From Bursaphelenchus xylophilus (lineage: Eukaryota > Nematoda > Chromadorea > Rhabditida > Aphelenchoididae), in NCBI GenBank assembly GCA_904066235.2, contig CAJFCV020000005.1, forward strand, positions 2,418,001 to 2,482,000: a DNA stretch of 64,000 nt, read 5' to 3'. Shown here in pieces: positions 11,584 through 22,713 of this stretch (positions within the stretch are counted from its first letter, which is position 1; every line of letters begins with the position of its first letter). The notes under the pieces were generated by a model that was given only the letters and a program-made list of their open reading frames with translations, did not search any database and was not told the origin of the DNA. A program made the position numbers and the translations under genes.

Positions 11584-13170
11584 GAGCTCGAAATTTTAAC
11601 CGCGTGTCATGCCATCAAAACTTTTTCAAAAATTTCCCTCCAGGCATTTTTTTTACAATCCTTTTTTTATTATTACTCTCTACCGTATTCCATATAATTT
11701 TTCGGTCACAAACTCCTTATTTAATCTCCAGAAAAAAACAACTTGAGGTCAATCTTGGAAAGTGCAACATTTGCGCAGTAATCCTATCCCTTTATTATAC
11801 ATATTCTGTTTACATTTGTGTGCATGCCAATAATAGCCACAAACTATTCCGACCCCTATAATTTTGAGGTCTCAGAAAAAAATACTCGCTAAAATAAAAG
11901 CAGTTTGAATTGAGATTTTTTGTTTTTTCAAACTTATTTTTAAATCATCATCTCTAGTATAATGATATTTTAAGTGAAAAAAACAGTTGACGTAGGTCTT
12001 CAAAGTTTTATTACTCGGAATTAGACTCAAAGGGCTGATAAGATAAGAGAAGCGTACGAAAAAAAAGCTACAGATTGTAACCGAAAAGTTGGAGTCAAAT
12101 TTGCGAAAATTAAGAGGATTACAAATGCACTTTGAGTTGGGGAGCAGTTGCAGGAATTTGTGGAGGAGTGGGATTTAGATGATGCATGAATTAAAGGTCA
12201 AAGGTCAGTTAGAGCAAAAAATGGAAGTTTTGAATTTTTTCATCACAAAAAATCAGTCAAAACTTGCAAAACTTGGTATAATTGATCGCGAGGAATCAAA
12301 GATCATTCGTTATAGATAGGTTTTGTTGCAAAGACGTTTATCTCTCTTAAAACTGGCTCTTAAGATCTTTGAAATTCTCCGTTATAGACGATAATTTTTT
12401 TTATAGACAATCATTCTTGGCTCTCTTTGCAAAAACAACCGAGTTTATTAGATCGAAAGTTGACAAAAATATGGCTTTTTTGCGAATTTTGGCATGAAAA
12501 GTTTCATAGCTATTTCCACTGTAGAGGGTAATGTTTTTACAAAAAATTATTTTTTCCCGCCTCATACTGACAAAAATACGGCCAAAAATTGTTTTTCTCT
12601 CTGACGCGTGTCGTTTACTTTCCCAGCGGCAGGGATCGTTGAAAATCTCGGCTGCGTCTGCAAAGCGCGTGCTAGAATTTTCAGGAATTTGAAACCTGGT
12701 CTAATTGTAAGCCTTAAATGAAATTGGATGGATTGAGTCCGCGGTACCCATAAATTTAGAAAAAAATCAAATTGACGACACCATTGACGCATTCTCTGTG
12801 CACTCTACAAAAGACAGGAAGGAAGTTATGCTTGTTTCTACGTATTAAATATTATTGCGAAAATTAAACCTATTGAATTTCGAAAACCGGAATTGTTCTC
12901 CTGTTTGCACTGACGACAGTCTGGATGCTCTAACGTATTTTAAAACCTCTAAGAAGCGTTGACCTCAGCTTGAAGTTTAGTTTTTTAAGCCATGTATTGG
13001 ATATATAAAACGGTGAAAAAAGTTGGCGTGTTGCTTTGCAAAGGGGTACTCAAACATCTTTGTAGATGGTATACAATAAAAAACAAAAAACAACGACCAG
13101 AGAAATCCAACTTTTTTGCTGTGTTTAAGCTTGCACGGAAGAAATCAAGCCTTCCCTGCAACTATGCGCT
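11584..13170. other. Interspersed repeat, no gene recognised
   Basis: A/T-rich sequence. A worn family C fragment lies at about 12428-12690 (ACAACCGAGTTTATTAGATC to CAAAGCGCGTGCTAG). A possible small minus-strand exon after CTTTTGTAG near 12799 is too short to defend. A repeat with TATAACAAACAAT-type sequence, common across the window, occurs at 12300-12420. Confidence 0.5.
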
Positions 13171-13174
13171 TCTC

Positions 13175-13327
13175 AGTGTGTCGGGAAAATAATGAGCACA
13201 CTGTCATTGCACCAATCACTTCGATAAAGTAAAAAGAGAAATGATTTTGCCGCAACACCATTAATTTTCTCTGCGGCGATGCAATTTTCGATGGGACAGA
13301 GTGCTCATTATTTTCCTGACATACTCA
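13175..13327. mobile_element. Family B palindromic MITE
   Basis: CAGTGTGTCGGGAAAATAAT at the left, CATTATTTTCCTGACA at the right. The centre carries TTTGCCGCAACACC. Confidence 0.85.
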
Positions 13328-13344
13328 TAGAATAAATAAAAAAA

Positions 13345-13575
13345 ATTTCTTAAATTTTGAAATAAATGAAAAGCAAAAATCATGGGTTTTTTCATATCAG
13401 AAGATCACTGCCTCAAGTTTACTTTTTACGGGCTCTAATTTTACTCTAATGAATATTTATTTACTTTGTCCTAAATTTTCAAATAAATGAAAAGCAAAAA
13501 TCATATGTTATTTTTCACACTAGAAGATCACTGTCTAAAACTCCCCTTTTAAGGCTCTAATTTTACTCTATTGAA
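13345..13575. repeat. Tandem duplication, ~115 bp unit
   Basis: Two diverged copies of a block containing AAATAAATGAAAAGCAAAAA, TCAGAAGATCACTG/CTAGAAGATCACTG and GGCTCTAATTTTACTCTA. Confidence 0.8.
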
Positions 13576-13724
13576 ATTTTCACCGAGTTCTATGCATTAG
13601 ATCAAGCCTACTTTAACAAGCCGCTTCGACAAAAAAATTCAAGTCATTTACAATTTTTTACGACTTCTTGATGCGTTATAAATTCCCATTAGTATATTTT
13701 ATCAACAAATCAAAAACTACTTAC

Positions 13725-13803
13725 CAGATCTTCGGATCATCGGCACCGCCATTACAATATTGATCATGCAAACCAAGCAGATGAGGGCCTCCCAAAACCG
13801 CAT
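13725..13803 (-). CDS. Candidate first exon encoding a signal peptide
   Basis: On the minus strand an ATG opens MRFWEALICLVCMINIVMA followed by VPMIRRS and then a strong donor (G|GTAAGTAG). The first 19 residues look like a cleavable secretion signal with small residues before the predicted cut. The exon is GC-richer than its surroundings and is followed upstream by a promoter-like GC-rich stretch with (GT)n at 13824-13842. The downstream partner exon is uncertain; 9726-9930 is the best candidate. The mature product is unknown. Confidence 0.5.
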
Positions 13804-14103
13804 AATGTCTTTCGTTGAGGGCTGTGTGTGTGTTGTGTGTGTGAAGCCGGTGGCGAAACCGCGGGGCCGGCCTTAAATCTTTTTCTCTTCGCTCCTTGAA
13901 AATAATAATTAAAGGCGCCGATAATTATCGCCGGCTCCGCCCACTAGCGATTCCATTAAAACGTCCTCGAATTACAGGAAGCGGCGGAACGGGCGTTGAA
14001 ATTGAGGAAAAATGCGAAAAATTTGCCACAAAAATTTCACCGCGAATGACGTCATCCGACAACGAGATATGCCCGTATCAGGAATTTGAATGATTTTTTG
14101 GCG

Positions 14104-15609
14104 AAACGGAAGGTGATTAGTTACGGTACAACGAAGAATGGGAATAACAAACACAATTTGGGGGAGGATGTTTTGTAAGACGGGTCACATTCCGAGTTGC
14201 AAAATTATCAGAGAATTTTGAATTTTGGAGGAGACGAAAATTCCGGGTGTACTTTGGACAATCTCCGGATCTTTTGTCTATTTTTGCAACTCCCTAAAAT
14301 ATTATAAGGTACAAAAGATATGTATGTATAAACTAAGACTTCAAGTTTTGCAGGAATGGCCAAAATTTTTGTCTAACCGCTTGTTTACTGCGGACATACC
14401 CGAGCTCATCGCTCAACTTAAATTTTTCACACACTTTGAGCATACAGCACATATATCAGTTGTTTCCAGGGATTGCTACGACTCTTGGCTCCGGCCCTGA
14501 GCGGCTCCCGAGCCCGAAGTCGAAGCCATGCCTCTCAGTGTTCAGAAAAGTAAAAATTTCATTTTTTTAACCTTGTTAAACCAGTTTCTTGAAAAATATT
14601 GTGTTGCGCACGACTTGGCTCAAAAAGATTGGGCATGTCATCTCTGGCATATCGGAGCCGGAGACCTTTTTACATTTTGCACGGGAGCCGCAGCCAGAGC
14701 CTCCGGTTCTGGGAGTTTAGAGCCGGAGCCGGAGACAAAAGTCGTTTCTATGAAATGTCCTCAAAAAGCTACTCTAAACTTGTGCCAAGTTTCATTTGAT
14801 TACCAGCGTTGCACTTGGCTACTTCTCCTGTTCAGTAGATTGATTTTTTGGGGAAACGGACACAACAGAACTTGTCTATAACGAAAATTTCCAGAGCCCA
14901 TAAAGCCGACCAGGACAACGAACACTTGCTTTACCATTAAATAGATGTTTTTTCCATTCATAATACAGAGAATTGACCACAAAAATACTCTGAAGTAGGC
15001 CCTCATATATAGATTTAGACTCCAAAAAATACTTTTTTCCACAATTCTCACATCACTATAATCTCTGTACCAAAACCACAAACCCAGCTCAAAAATAAAT
15101 ATGGTAAGTGCTCAGATTCAGACCGACGAAGAGTGTAACCCAAACCGAAAACAAGAGCGTGATCAATAATAAATTTAATGTTTACCAAACCCGAACACTT
15201 CCAAATGCAATCGAATTACATCAAGGAATACATCACTTTTTGAGTGAAATGCTCTGCTTTTGACCTGAAGGTCAAATTACCGGCCGTTGTGACATAATTC
15301 AAAGAGCTACACGAATATAAAATGAAAGTTTAATGGCGCACTAGTCAAAATTGAACGGGGTAAGCGCTCAAAAATGAATGTTGGCACAAATTTTGATTAT
15401 TTTTCCCAAGCCGTACATAGGAAATTTTCAGCGAGTACCTCTGGGACCATTTTCTTGAAAAGGAAAAAGTTTGACTCAATAAAATACATGACAAAAAATA
15501 TTCACTTTTTTGAGATTTTTGTATTACAAATTTCACACTCAATATGCACAGTAGTGCAATATTATAAATTTGTAGAAAAAAGCAAAAAATTCCATGCAAA
15601 AATCAAAGA
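14104..15609. other. No gene recognised; short GC-rich repeat
   Basis: A/T-rich sequence with a short GC-rich run of GAGCCGGAGCCGGAG-type units at about 14490-14735. None of the short frames shows a domain or a convincing exon boundary. Confidence 0.5.
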
Positions 15610-15617
15610 ATTATGGC
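15610..15617. other. Left target-site duplication ATTATGGC
   Basis: The 8 bases immediately outside the TAGAGGTGGCAAT terminus. The same 8 bases follow the opposite terminus at 20760-20767. Eight-bp duplications are typical of hAT transposons. Confidence 0.85.
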
Positions 15618-15841
15618 TAGAGGTGGCAATCGGGCCGGGCCGGGCCGATTTTTGCGGCCCGGCCCGCGGGCCGAATTGACCAGGCCGGCCCAGGGCTTTT
15701 TCAAATTTGCTCAGGCAGTTCAAAAAAAAATCAATAAAAGGCTAAAAAGTAAAAATCAGTAAAAAAGTTTGAATATGCAAATTTAGAGCCTCCAATGTTT
15801 TTATTTTTCTTTGTTGACCGCCCATTCGATGGTCATCCGAG

Positions 15842-18800
15842 ATGAACGGCCGGCTTTCTCTATGGGCAGTTCTCCTGCAATTTCTTTCCGTCCATGCCGT
15901 TCATTTTCCTGACGCGATGTCTAGGAAGCTGGAGAACATAACAAAAGATATGGACCCGACTGCTGATCCTTGCAATGATTTCTTCACCTATGCTGCCGGA
16001 AATTTTAGCCCAAATATTATGGTTGAGATGAATCTTTATATCAAGAGAACGCTACTGCAATCAGCCCATGGAGATGAGGTAGGACTTAGATCGAGTATGA
16101 CAAACCCTTTTCGATCTTGATTTACTCGTTTTTTTAGGCTATACGGTCATTTCTTTCAATTTCAGATCCCAAGCGTCCAAAAAGTTAAGTCGCTCTTTGC
16201 CGACTGCTTGATGGAACCCACCATGATGGAAGAATCGAACCGTCCAGCATTATACAGTCTGATTGTGAGCAGTTGGAAACAGAGAGGTTATATCTTTCCA
16301 ATGAAGAACGAAGTTTTCGCCAATAACGACGACCTTTTTATCGAGTTAGTCTTGGAACTGTACGTTTTTCTGTTTTATACGGGAGCCCCGATTTTTAATC
16401 AATGGGGTTCCGACGCTTCTGCGGGGAAATTATATCTGAATATTCCGCCAAAGGTCAACCAAGAGCAAGCTTGGTAAGTTATTTGTGAATCACATGAACA
16501 TATCAATATGTCGGGAAGATAATGACTTATTAATACTGGGGTTCATTGAATACATATGATAACCTTCAGGCAGAAGTACTGCAATGTCACTGGAGGATGT
16601 GCCAATCTGGTCTACGACCGGAATTACATGGCTCGAGGTTATGTACAGGCAGATCATTTAAAAGGCCGCTTCTTCAACAGAACTATGGGGACAGGATTAG
16701 ACGAAACTTTCCCGGAGATTGCATTCTATTTTCCACACGTCATAGATGTAAGTTGTTGGGTTTTGCCTTGTGGCCAAAAGGAAACCTTCTGTGCGAAAAT
16801 AAAACTGTTTTTTTGCCGGACAAGACACAGCTCCGGCACAGCTTAAAGTAAGGCAAAAAAATTAATGAGTGTGCACGATTCCCGCGGCTTTATTTTGAGC
16901 TGTGCCCGAGCAACTTGTGCCAACTTTCAGTCAGTAGTAATTCGTTCCTATCCGCCGGGTCCATTCATTCAGGAAAAAGCTCCAAGCGTCTAAACCACAC
17001 TTCAAATTCAAGATATTCAAACTTCTTTGGGCACCTCTAGCCTTCCCGTTTCTTCCTGAAACCCGCGAAGAAAAGATGAATTATAAACGATGACTTTTTT
17101 CAGCCCAGCCTGTCTGCTCATCGTGCCAACTTTCTGAATCACCTGTTGGAGTATTTTACCGATCAAATTCATCGCCCGAAAAAGTTTTCCAATTGCGAGA
17201 ATTACATTCAAGAGGCGTTTCCCCTTCAATTTTCCAAAATGGCGTATGAAATGGAGATGAAAGAAGGCAAGGAGGCATTTGAGAAGCTGAAAGCAAAATT
17301 CTTCGAAGAAGGAAACGCGATTAAGAAAACCGCTGAAGGCATGCTCCGAAACGCAAACTTCAAGCAGAATCAGACCCGACAAAATTATCTGGACAGATTG
17401 GCGAAGAACGAGTTCAAATTTGTGGATCATCCAATTCTTTTTGGAGATGAGCTAGCTTCAGTGGAGCTGTTGTATTGGGGCCCAGTGTATACGAGGCGAT
17501 TTGAGAATGGAATAGCCAAGGTTTTTAAGTTCAACTCGGAGAAAAAGCTGAAAAATTTTGTCATCCCAGAGTACAAGGCAAGTCTATTCGTTATGAATGC
17601 CATCGAAAGGAACACCTCGTCGAGAGGAACCCCTTGTTGAGAGGAACCCCTCGTTGAGAGGAACCCCTCGTCGAGAACAACCCCCGAGTAGGAAATGTTG
17701 GATATACAGGTAATCGATGACGGGATTTCGAAAATGATGTTAATTTTTTCTCATTTTTACTTTTTTCTTAAGAGAGGAACCCCTCGCGAGGGGTTCCTCT
17801 CGACGAGGGGTTCCTCTCAACGAGGGGTTCCTCTCGAGGAAAACCATTCGTTATATGAAGCAAACATTTTTGGAATGCGTCTTCTGACCTACATATTCCA
17901 ACAGAATACTTTTTTTCGAGCCTTGAATTGGCACTCTTTTTTCGCTAGCTCTCGGGCTTTGAACTTCTTTGAGACCAAACCCCTAAATCTACTATTTTTA
18001 GAAAAAAATCAAAAAATTACTTTTTAACATTACTACTTAAACAAAAAAGTAAGAATCAGAAAAAACGAATATGATTTTTGGAATCTACGCCATCGATTAC
18101 CCTATTTTTGATCTTTTCGGCCATTTCGGGCAAACATCGAAAGAGACCCCCGATTCCGGGGTCTCTTTCGAAGGAAACCAAACAACACCATTAACGCCAC
18201 AAGCCATATTTTCACCTCGTACTGTATAGTACCAGATAGTACTATAAAGAGGAAAGCTAACATGATTTTCGAAATCAGCACCCTCGAAAACCCCTAAATC
18301 GACTATTTTTAGAAAAAATTCAAAAAATTACTTGTTAACATTACTACTTAAGGAAAAAAGTAAGAATCGGGAAAAACGAATATGATTTTTGGAATCTACG
18401 CCATCGATTACCCTATTTTTGACCTTTTCGGCCATTTCGGGGAAACATCGAGAGAGACCCCCGATTCCGGGGTCTCTTTCAACTCGGGGTCTCTTTCGAG
18501 GAAAACCATTCGGAATGCTGTGCCCTGTACAAGAATTCGATCGCTTTGCTTTGCAGTGTCTTTTTTGAGCAATACTAGTTCAAAACCGTTTTTTCAAACT
18601 AAAATAGGTCTATATGTTTTCGAGAATAAAATTTTGATATTTTATCTTCAGTTTGGTGCTTTCCACTCTCGAGAGAATCAGCACAATTACTTTCACTTTC
18701 GCGCAGTTGACTATCCGTACTACGATGTCGACTTTCCCGCTTCTCTCGATTTCTCTGGAACAGGGCTTATGATGGCCCATGAATTGGCCCATACTTTCGG

Positions 18801-20305
18801 CAAGTGATGAAATTGACCTTAAAAAATTCCCGTTTTTTAGGAGATAATTTGCTACAAAGTCATGAGGACCCGGACAAGGAGCATCGTGCTCGGTGGGACT
18901 GTATTACAAAGCTCTACAGTCAACAATGTGATCCACAAAGACCGGACTTCTGTGTGGATCCCAACAAAATCGCCGACGAGGCATTTGCGGATCAAGTTGG
19001 TGAGTATTAGCCGCATTATTGCAGGACTAGATAAACAATTCCTGGGGAGCGGTTATCTTCCCTGGAAGTTAAGCGGGAGAAGCTGGGACACTAAAATAAG
19101 TCGTGAAAATTTGCATAATTGAACTGCGTCGAGCTACGTTCTATTCGTCAGTCTAGCGCAGAAAGCACGCCGATTTATTTTCCTCACACGGGAGGTACTT
19201 TTATGGAAGCTCCAACTTTTATGGTTAGACGGGACTTTTGTCACAGGTATTTTTGTGAGCTGCGCCCTTGTTTTGTGAAAATGTTGTTGCCATTTTATAC
19301 AAAGGATGTGCACACAGCCTGAGGCGTTCAAATCACGTTACGGGTTAAGTTATGCAACCTTTCTTGAGCAACTTTACGTCTTTACATTGAGCGGCGGAAG
19401 AAGGGAAGTTTTTGTTTCGAGAGTAAGCCCCAAAACAAGTCGTCCACACGTTTTAGACTTACCTCAATGTCATTTTAGGTATTCGTCTGGCCTATTTTTC
19501 CCATTTCGTCCCTGGAAATATTTCGGAGACCCGAATAATGCAACAGTTCTCCAACAGACAACTTTTTTTCATCAACATGGCCCAGACAATTGCGACGACG
19601 GTGCGTTGGAACGACTACAATGTAGCGAATCCCCATCCGCCAGCTCGAGTTCGTGTTTGGGGAGCTCTTGCCAACTTTAAAGGATTTGCCGAGGCTTTCC
19701 GTTGCCCTGTTGGTTCGAGATATCACCTTCCAGTAGACCAACGATGCAATATCTTTGACTTTGACATCGATAGCACCACTACCACGACAACTACGACCAC
19801 GACAACCACGACCACGACAACTACGACCGCTACAACAACGACCACGACAACTAGGACCACAACTACAACGACCACAGAAATTACAACAACGGCTGCAACA
19901 ACGACTACACCAACTACTATTGAAGCAACTGCTGCGACGACTACAGAAAAGGCAACAACCAGCACTGCAGCGCATCACGAACCAGTTGTAACTGACGGAA
20001 CTCCTCATGCCAGTACGAACACTCCACCGGCCCCTGGACCAACCAAATCAACTCCGAACCCACATACGACTACTACGCAATCTACACAAAGCACTACTCC
20101 CTCTATGGCAACTACTCCCTCTGAACCAAGAACTACCCCTCATACGCGAAGAACCACTCCCTCCGCGACAAAAACTACTCCATCTTCACCGGAACCAGAC
20201 TACAACCACGAAGAATATGGAGAAGTTGTCCCCAAAAAATCGATTCTATTCTCACCGCCGTCTGTCTTATATCCCATATTGTCATTTGCATATATTATGT
20301 TGTAA
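15842..20305 (+). CDS. M13 neprilysin-like zinc peptidase, Thr-rich stalk
   Basis: Exons 15842-16078, 16166-16473, 16570-16747, 17104-17577, 18652-18799, 18841-18999 and 19479-20305 join in frame to 776 residues. Residues 1-20 look like a signal peptide. DPCNDFFTYAAGNF (about 43-56) is the M13 N-terminal motif, with the usual Cys of ACGNW replaced by Ala. HELAH (442-446) supplies two zinc ligands and the catalytic Glu; EAFAD (495-499) is the ExxxD third ligand; NPHPPAR supplies the family's transition-state His (554). The peptidase domain ends near residue 600. About 140 Thr/Pro/Ser-rich residues and a hydrophobic C-terminus (about 756-776) follow, suggesting a mucin-like stalk with a GPI or tail anchor instead of the usual N-terminal anchor. 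Introns 4 and 5 appear to use GC donors (AAG|GCAAGT, TCG|GCAAGT). The enzyme likely cleaves peptides outside the cell. Confidence 0.93.
17620..17845. repeat. GAGAGGAACCCCTCG repeats, opposed clusters
   Basis: Inside neprilysin intron 4. Three to four forward copies at 17622-17690 face inverse copies (GAGGGGTTCCTCTCGACGAG) at 17773-17840, so the intron RNA can form a long stem. Each unit is itself partly palindromic. Confidence 0.85.
17975..18510. repeat. Tandem duplication with hairpins, intron 4
   Basis: Two copies about 320 bp apart share CGAATATGATTTTTGGAATC, CCATCGATTACCCTATTTTT and a hairpin (AGAGACCCCCGATTCCGGGG followed by TCTCTTTC). The hairpins lie at about 18140-18170 and 18450-18482. 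Confidence 0.85.
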
Positions 20306-20619
20306 TGAACAGAAATTTGGGTTTAGTTTACTCGGTTACGAAAATTCAAAGCACCAAAAATTTATTCAAAATTTTTAAACCCCAATTTGAAAGCATAGGC
20401 AACGAAATGGTTGCGTCGTCCGGGTTCTAATGTTTAATAAGGCTCATATTTTCATGTAGCACCGGAGGAAAAGGACAATTCAGAACCTTACACTAAGATT
20501 CACCTGGCACTTTTACTTGAATAAAATTGGGAGGGGAAATCATTAAGATAAATAATCCATTCTACAAAGCATTTGTGCTTTATTTTGCTGGTTTAGCATT
20601 AAAAATTTTTAACTTATCT

Positions 20620-20759
20620 ACCTTCCGGGCCGGGCCGAAAGTGTCGGCCCGGCCCGCGGGCCGAAGCGGTCAGGCCGGCCCAGGGCTTTTTCAAATCTGC
20701 TCAGGCCCGGCCCGGCCCAATCACCGGGCCGGGCCGGCCCAGCCCAATTGCCACTTCTA
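20620..20759. repeat. Right end of hAT-like unit, GC-rich
   Basis: GGGCCGGGCCG-type sequence ending ATTGCCACTTCTA. An AATAAA at about 20519 upstream could serve as the neprilysin polyadenylation signal, which would place the whole transcription unit inside the element. Confidence 0.8.
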
Positions 20760-20767
20760 ATTATGGC
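20760..20767. other. Right target-site duplication ATTATGGC
   Basis: Exact match to 15610-15617, directly abutting the right terminus. Confidence 0.85.
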
Positions 20768-21378
20768 CAAAACCCGTTCATCGTCAAGCCGGATCTCGCG
20801 TGCTCACTCAACAAGAGGACCGGTAAATATCATGGTGAAAGACGCAAACGGGCCTAATGTAAAGCACTTTTGGAAAACTTGAAAGAAGCCAGAATTCAGT
20901 GTAACCCCTGCGCAACAACTTCCCATGCAGTGAAAGTTTGTAAAGCTAAAAAATCTTCCAGTCGTCAGAATCAATATAAAACTCTGTACATATAACTATA
21001 ATATTGTAAATCCTTTTACAAAATACGTTTTTGGTCCTTTGCAATTCTATACAGAGGCTGCAGAAGTCCTGGCGGCAAGCTTAGCATATGAATTCCAGTT
21101 GCTTTAATTTGCAAAAATTTCACTTGATTTTTTGCCCTCAGTTTTTGATTTGCCGTTTGCTTTCCACAAAGCTAACATTCGTTGCCCATAATTGCATGGA
21201 AGTCAAATAAAAATTTTTTAATTTGTCACATGACATCATCGGTTAGAAGTCAAACTATAGCTTTGCTGTTCATATTACGTGAATATTATACATCCGGAAG
21301 ACGGATATTACGTTGAAAAAAAGAGATAATGTTTGGTGAGGAAATTAGTAAACCCGGTGAGGAATTGGAAAGAGATCT

Positions 21379-21660
21379 TTGAAACAAAGGTGTGAAAAAG
21401 AGATTTTGTCCGCTCGTGAAGTACTGGGTAATCTTAAAATTTTGCATACGTTTTCTGTGTATGTTTTCTGTATCATCCGGGGTTTTATCTATGTAAGTTT
21501 TGTCAATATCCTCAACCGTAATGGACTTCAAGTTTGTACAGTAAATGTTGATCATTTCAAAGCAAGGAGAAATTGGAGCAGTTTGTGAAATTTTTGGAAC
21601 AAGGAACCCTTGGGTTATTCTCAGGAAATAAGAGGGGGTTCCTGGTAAATTCAAATTTTT
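21379..21660 (+). pseudogene. LINE endonuclease fragment, degenerate
   Basis: A frame at 21379-21588 contains LNRNGLQVCTVNVDHFKAR, which matches INRIGFRVGTVNVDQFEAR in the minus-strand fragment at 62889-63254. The next residues, KLEQF-K-LEQ in a shifted frame, resemble the start of the endonuclease domain of RTE-type LINE proteins (G-x-NVRTL...KLEQL). Only a short piece remains. Between 20768 and 21378 I see nothing else. Confidence 0.4.
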
Positions 21661-22309
21661 TTCGGCTACGATGCTCAGCCACGCGTTTCATTGATTTTTT
21701 ACGAAATGTCGAATTATCGAGTCACACAAGGAAACTTTCTCAGAGTTGAAATGAATCGACGAGAGTGATTGTAGGAATTGGAATCAGGTGTATAAGGAGG
21801 AGATGTAATATTGTTTTTGTGTGTAATTTTTCAGAGTACAGTAATGATGATGGTACATTGGTGTCAGTTTCGGTTACTGGCCATGTTGCGTATTTTTGAG
21901 GTATCATTGGAATGGAAGAAGAGTCGGACATTTGGCCGAAAGAGGAAAAGACGTTGTGTTTCGCCGGAACAAAGGGCCGTTTAAACAAAGTGTGTTTACA
22001 AGAAACGGAGCGGGGGCACTTACAAAAGTGGCCAGATCAGAAGATAAGAACAGAAAAATGCGATGGCAGAAAAATGCGATGGCAGAAGCGCCAGGACGGA
22101 TCAGAAGACGCTGACACAGTCATTTTTGCGGAATTGTGAGGGCTGCGGGCTGACCGCTCGTCGCTCAGGAAACGAAGAAGATGAGTTTTTATGGCGCAGG
22201 GTTACGGTAGTTTGATTTTTGTGTTGGGGTTACACATTAGTTACCAAGATGATGGTACAATTTTATGATGAGTATAATATATCACGCTATACGTGTATTA
22301 AGATTGTAA

Positions 22310-22548
22310 CGGTATTGGGTAGATTTTTGGACTGGATTGCTGTTATAAATTATGTTATACGTCTACGATGGTATTTGGTAGATTTTTGGGCTGGATTGCT
22401 GTTATAAATTATGTTATACGTGTATAAAGGTGGTAGATTTTTGGGCTGGATTGCTGTTATAAATTATGTTATACGTGTATAAAGGTCATAACGGTATACG
22501 GTAGATTTTTTTGACTTGGATTAATGTTATAAATTGCGTTATACCACA
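22310..22548. repeat. Tandem repeat, ~57-70 bp, four copies
   Basis: Units contain GTAGATTTTTGGGCTGGATT and GCTGTTATAAATTATGTTAT. They lie upstream of the unrecognised gene, within the TIR-bounded unit. Confidence 0.85.
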
Positions 22549-22713
22549 GATGACAACGTGTCATGAGGATCGCGGAAATCACTGTATTTTGGGTTATATA
22601 TCTACGCGAAGGGGTTTATGGAGATAGCGTGAAAACGGTATTCCATTGGTTGTTAAGTTGGGTGACATTGCAGAGTTTTTTTTCTTCAAACCAACAATCT
22701 GCGATCAAAGAAA

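Larger units (their letters stand above)
15618..20759. mobile_element. hAT-like unit carrying a neprilysin gene
   Basis: Left terminus TAGAGGTGGCAATCGGGCCG; right terminus in inverse TAGAAGTGGCAATTGGGCTG. The 5,142-bp interval is flanked by a perfect ATTATGGC duplication. Each end also carries a GC-rich block (left 15630-15716, right 20628-20710) in the same orientation, sharing CCGGCCCGCGGGCCGA and CCAGGGCTTTTTCAAAT. This means the two ends look like overlapping halves of one short element rather than a simple mirror image. No transposase is recognisable inside; the only gene is the neprilysin. Either the unit moved as a block, or a gene-bearing fragment recombined into a short element already inserted here. 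Confidence 0.75.

Noticed and set aside
18382..18650. In-frame upstream extension of the HELAH exon
   Set aside because: It reads through the duplicated hairpin repeat; the TTATCTTCAG acceptor at 18651 gives the M13 alignment and matching phase.
18960..18999. Loss of the third zinc ligand (NKIAD in place of ENIAD)
   Set aside because: Shifting the alignment by five residues gives EAFADQVGIRLAY against the family pattern ENIADNGGLRLAY, so ExxxD is present and the enzyme should be active.
19475..20008. Minus-strand 177-codon Cys/Arg/Ser-rich frame and an 80-codon Val-rich frame
   Set aside because: They are the reverse complement of the neprilysin Thr-codon repeat (ACN/ACG), so they are shadows of a well-supported exon.
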